Assembly (NCBI GenBank): GCA_023150125.1
Contig: JAKLLM010000001.1
Location: 1-39,140, forward strand
Direction of reading: 5' to 3'
DNA length: 39,140 nucleotides
Origin: Zoogloea sp.
GTDB lineage: Bacteria; Pseudomonadota; Gammaproteobacteria; Burkholderiales; Rhodocyclaceae
In this document: piece after piece, positions 38,171 to 39,140 of the stretch
How positions within the stretch are numbered: position 1 is the first letter of the stretch
Layout of the letters: every line of letters starts with the position of its first letter
The notes under the pieces: model-generated
The model's input: only the letters and a program-made list of their open reading frames with translations
What the model was told of the DNA's origin: nothing
The model's database searches: none
Program-made: the position numbers and the translations under genes

Positions 38171-39140
38171 TGATGAATGTCGCAACCGACCTCGCCCCGG
38201 CGGACACCGCCCTGCCGCCGGCCCAGCTCAAGGCCGGCCCCGCCGTGGCAGACCCCGACGCCCTCGACTTCGCGCTTCTCAACGACTTCCAGCGCGGCTT
38301 CCCGCTGGTCGCCGAGCCCTGGGCCGAGCTCGCGGCGCGCCTCGGCTGCAGCGCCGACGAGGTGCTCGCCCGGCTCGAGCGGCTGCGCGACGGCGGCAAG
38401 ATCAGCCGCGTCGGCCCGGTCTTCGCCCCCAACCGCATCGGCGCCAGCACCCTCGCCGCGATGGCCGTGCCGGTGGGCGACCTGCCCCGCGTGGCCGCCA
38501 TCGTCAACGCCTTCGCCGGCGTCAATCACAACTACCGGCGCGAGCACCGCTACAACCTGTGGTTCGTCGCCAGCAGCACCGACGAGGCCGCCCTCGCCCG
38601 CCTGCTCGCCGACATGGGCGCCGCCACCGGCTGCCCGGCCATCGCCCTGCCGCTCGTCGAAGAGTTCCACATCGACCTCGGCTTCGATCTCGCCAGCGGC
38701 CGCCGCACCCGCCACGTGGTCGACACCACCGCGCCGCGGCCCCGGCTGTCGGCCGCCGACTGGCGCCTCATCGACGCCCTCCACGACGGCCTGCCCTGGC
38801 TGGCGCGCCCCTACCAGGCCGTCGCCGAAGCCGCCGGCCTCACCGAGGCCGTGGTGCTCGACACCCTCGCCGGCTGGCAGGCCGACGGCACGCTGCGCCG
38901 CTTCGGGGTGGTCGTGAAGCACCGCGAGCTCGGCTACCGGGCCAACGCCATGTGCGTGTGGGCGGTGCCCGAGGCCGAGGTCAGCCGCCTCGGCCACCTG
39001 CTCGCCAGCCATGACGGGGTCAGCCTGTGCTACCGCCGCCGCCTCGATGGCGACTGGCCCTACAACCTGTTCTGCATGATCCACGGCCGCTCCCGCGAGG
39101 CCGTCGCCGCCCGCCGCGAGGCCCTCGCCGCCGAAGTCGG
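38170..39140 (+). CDS. nirDL: Siroheme decarboxylase NirDL fusion (partial, 3' end outside window)
   Basis: At least 323 codons are visible. Two Lrp/AsnC-like halves follow one another. The NirD-like half (about 30-170) has FALLNDFQRGFPLV and GKISRVGPVFAPNRIGAST. The NirL/G/H-like half (about 190 onward) has LIDALHDGLPWLARPY and GTLRRFGVVVKHRELGYRANAMCVW. Key His and Arg residues (NHNYRREHRYNLWFV; LCYRRRLDGDWPYNLFC) are kept in both. Together they remove two carboxylates from siroheme to give 12,18-didecarboxysiroheme, a heme d1 precursor. The fused form occurs in several denitrifiers, whereas Pseudomonas uses separate genes. The ATG at 38170 overlaps the nirF stop; a second ATG follows immediately. 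Confidence 0.92.
   Translation, partial: MMNVATDLAPADTALPPAQLKAGPAVADPDALDFALLNDFQRGFPLVAEPWAELAARLGCSADEVLARLERLRDGGKISRVGPVFAPNRIGASTLAAMAVPVGDLPRVAAIVNAFAGVNHNYRREHRYNLWFVASSTDEAALARLLADMGAATGCPAIALPLVEEFHIDLGFDLASGRRTRHVVDTTAPRPRLSAADWRLIDALHDGLPWLARPYQAVAEAAGLTEAVVLDTLAGWQADGTLRRFGVVVKHRELGYRANAMCVWAVPEAEVSRLGHLLASHDGVSLCYRRRLDGDWPYNLFCMIHGRSREAVAARREALAAEV

Overview
This is a GC-rich bacterial window of about 39 kb, gene-dense on both strands, with no tRNA, rRNA, CRISPR array or transposase visible. The cytochrome cd1 nitrite reductase gene cluster with fused nirDL, an AcrR-type RND pump, AlkK-like acyl-CoA ligase and the codon usage point to a denitrifying betaproteobacterium, most likely of the Rhodocyclales (Thauera/Azoarcus/Azospira group). 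That placement is inference; no marker gene here fixes it.

Region 1 (1-5.3 kb, minus strand) is a tightly overlapping surface-glycan operon: an HldE-type heptose kinase with a decayed adenylyltransferase half, a CX5R protein phosphatase, an MsbA-type flippase, a polysialyltransferase-like glycosyltransferase, and the start of an O-antigen ligase-like membrane protein cut by the window edge. Region 2 (5.4-12.5 kb) holds ruvB with an AI-2E-family permease, a divergent membrane acyltransferase, and a separate minus-strand run of UbiA-family prenyltransferase, HAD hydrolase, glutathione transferase, ruvA and a hotdog-fold protein. A G-rich tandem repeat that fits the G-quadruplex rule lies just upstream of ruvA. 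Region 3 (12.5-16.1 kb, plus) is a two-gene unit: a very large O-antigen ligase/polymerase-like protein with an inserted soluble domain, and a secreted parallel beta-helix protein.

Region 4 (16.1-22.7 kb) is a classic TetR regulator diverging from a three-gene RND efflux operon (adaptor, pump, outer-membrane channel), with an AcrR-type operator overlapping the promoter. It is followed (22.7-23.03 kb) by the most unusual DNA in the window: two tandem 100-bp units, each made of three hairpins in the same order. The stem sequences differ between the units, but most of the differences are base-pair compensated. Region 5 (23.1-33.1 kb, minus) contains an EamA permease, a three-gene transglutaminase / ATP-grasp-alpha-E / large DUF2126 transglutaminase cluster (a conserved but functionally unassigned peptide-modification system), and an acyl-CoA ligase.

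Region 6 (33.2 kb to the right edge) is the nitrite reductase locus: nirE (minus) diverging from nirS-nirM-nirC-nirF-nirDL (plus). FNR/DNR-type boxes lie between nirE and nirS and upstream of nirC, and a strong intrinsic terminator after nirM divides the cluster into two transcription units. NirE, NirF and NirDL make heme d1, NirS uses it to reduce nitrite to nitric oxide, and NirM and NirC are the small c-type cytochromes serving electron delivery or enzyme maturation. The cluster continues beyond the window.
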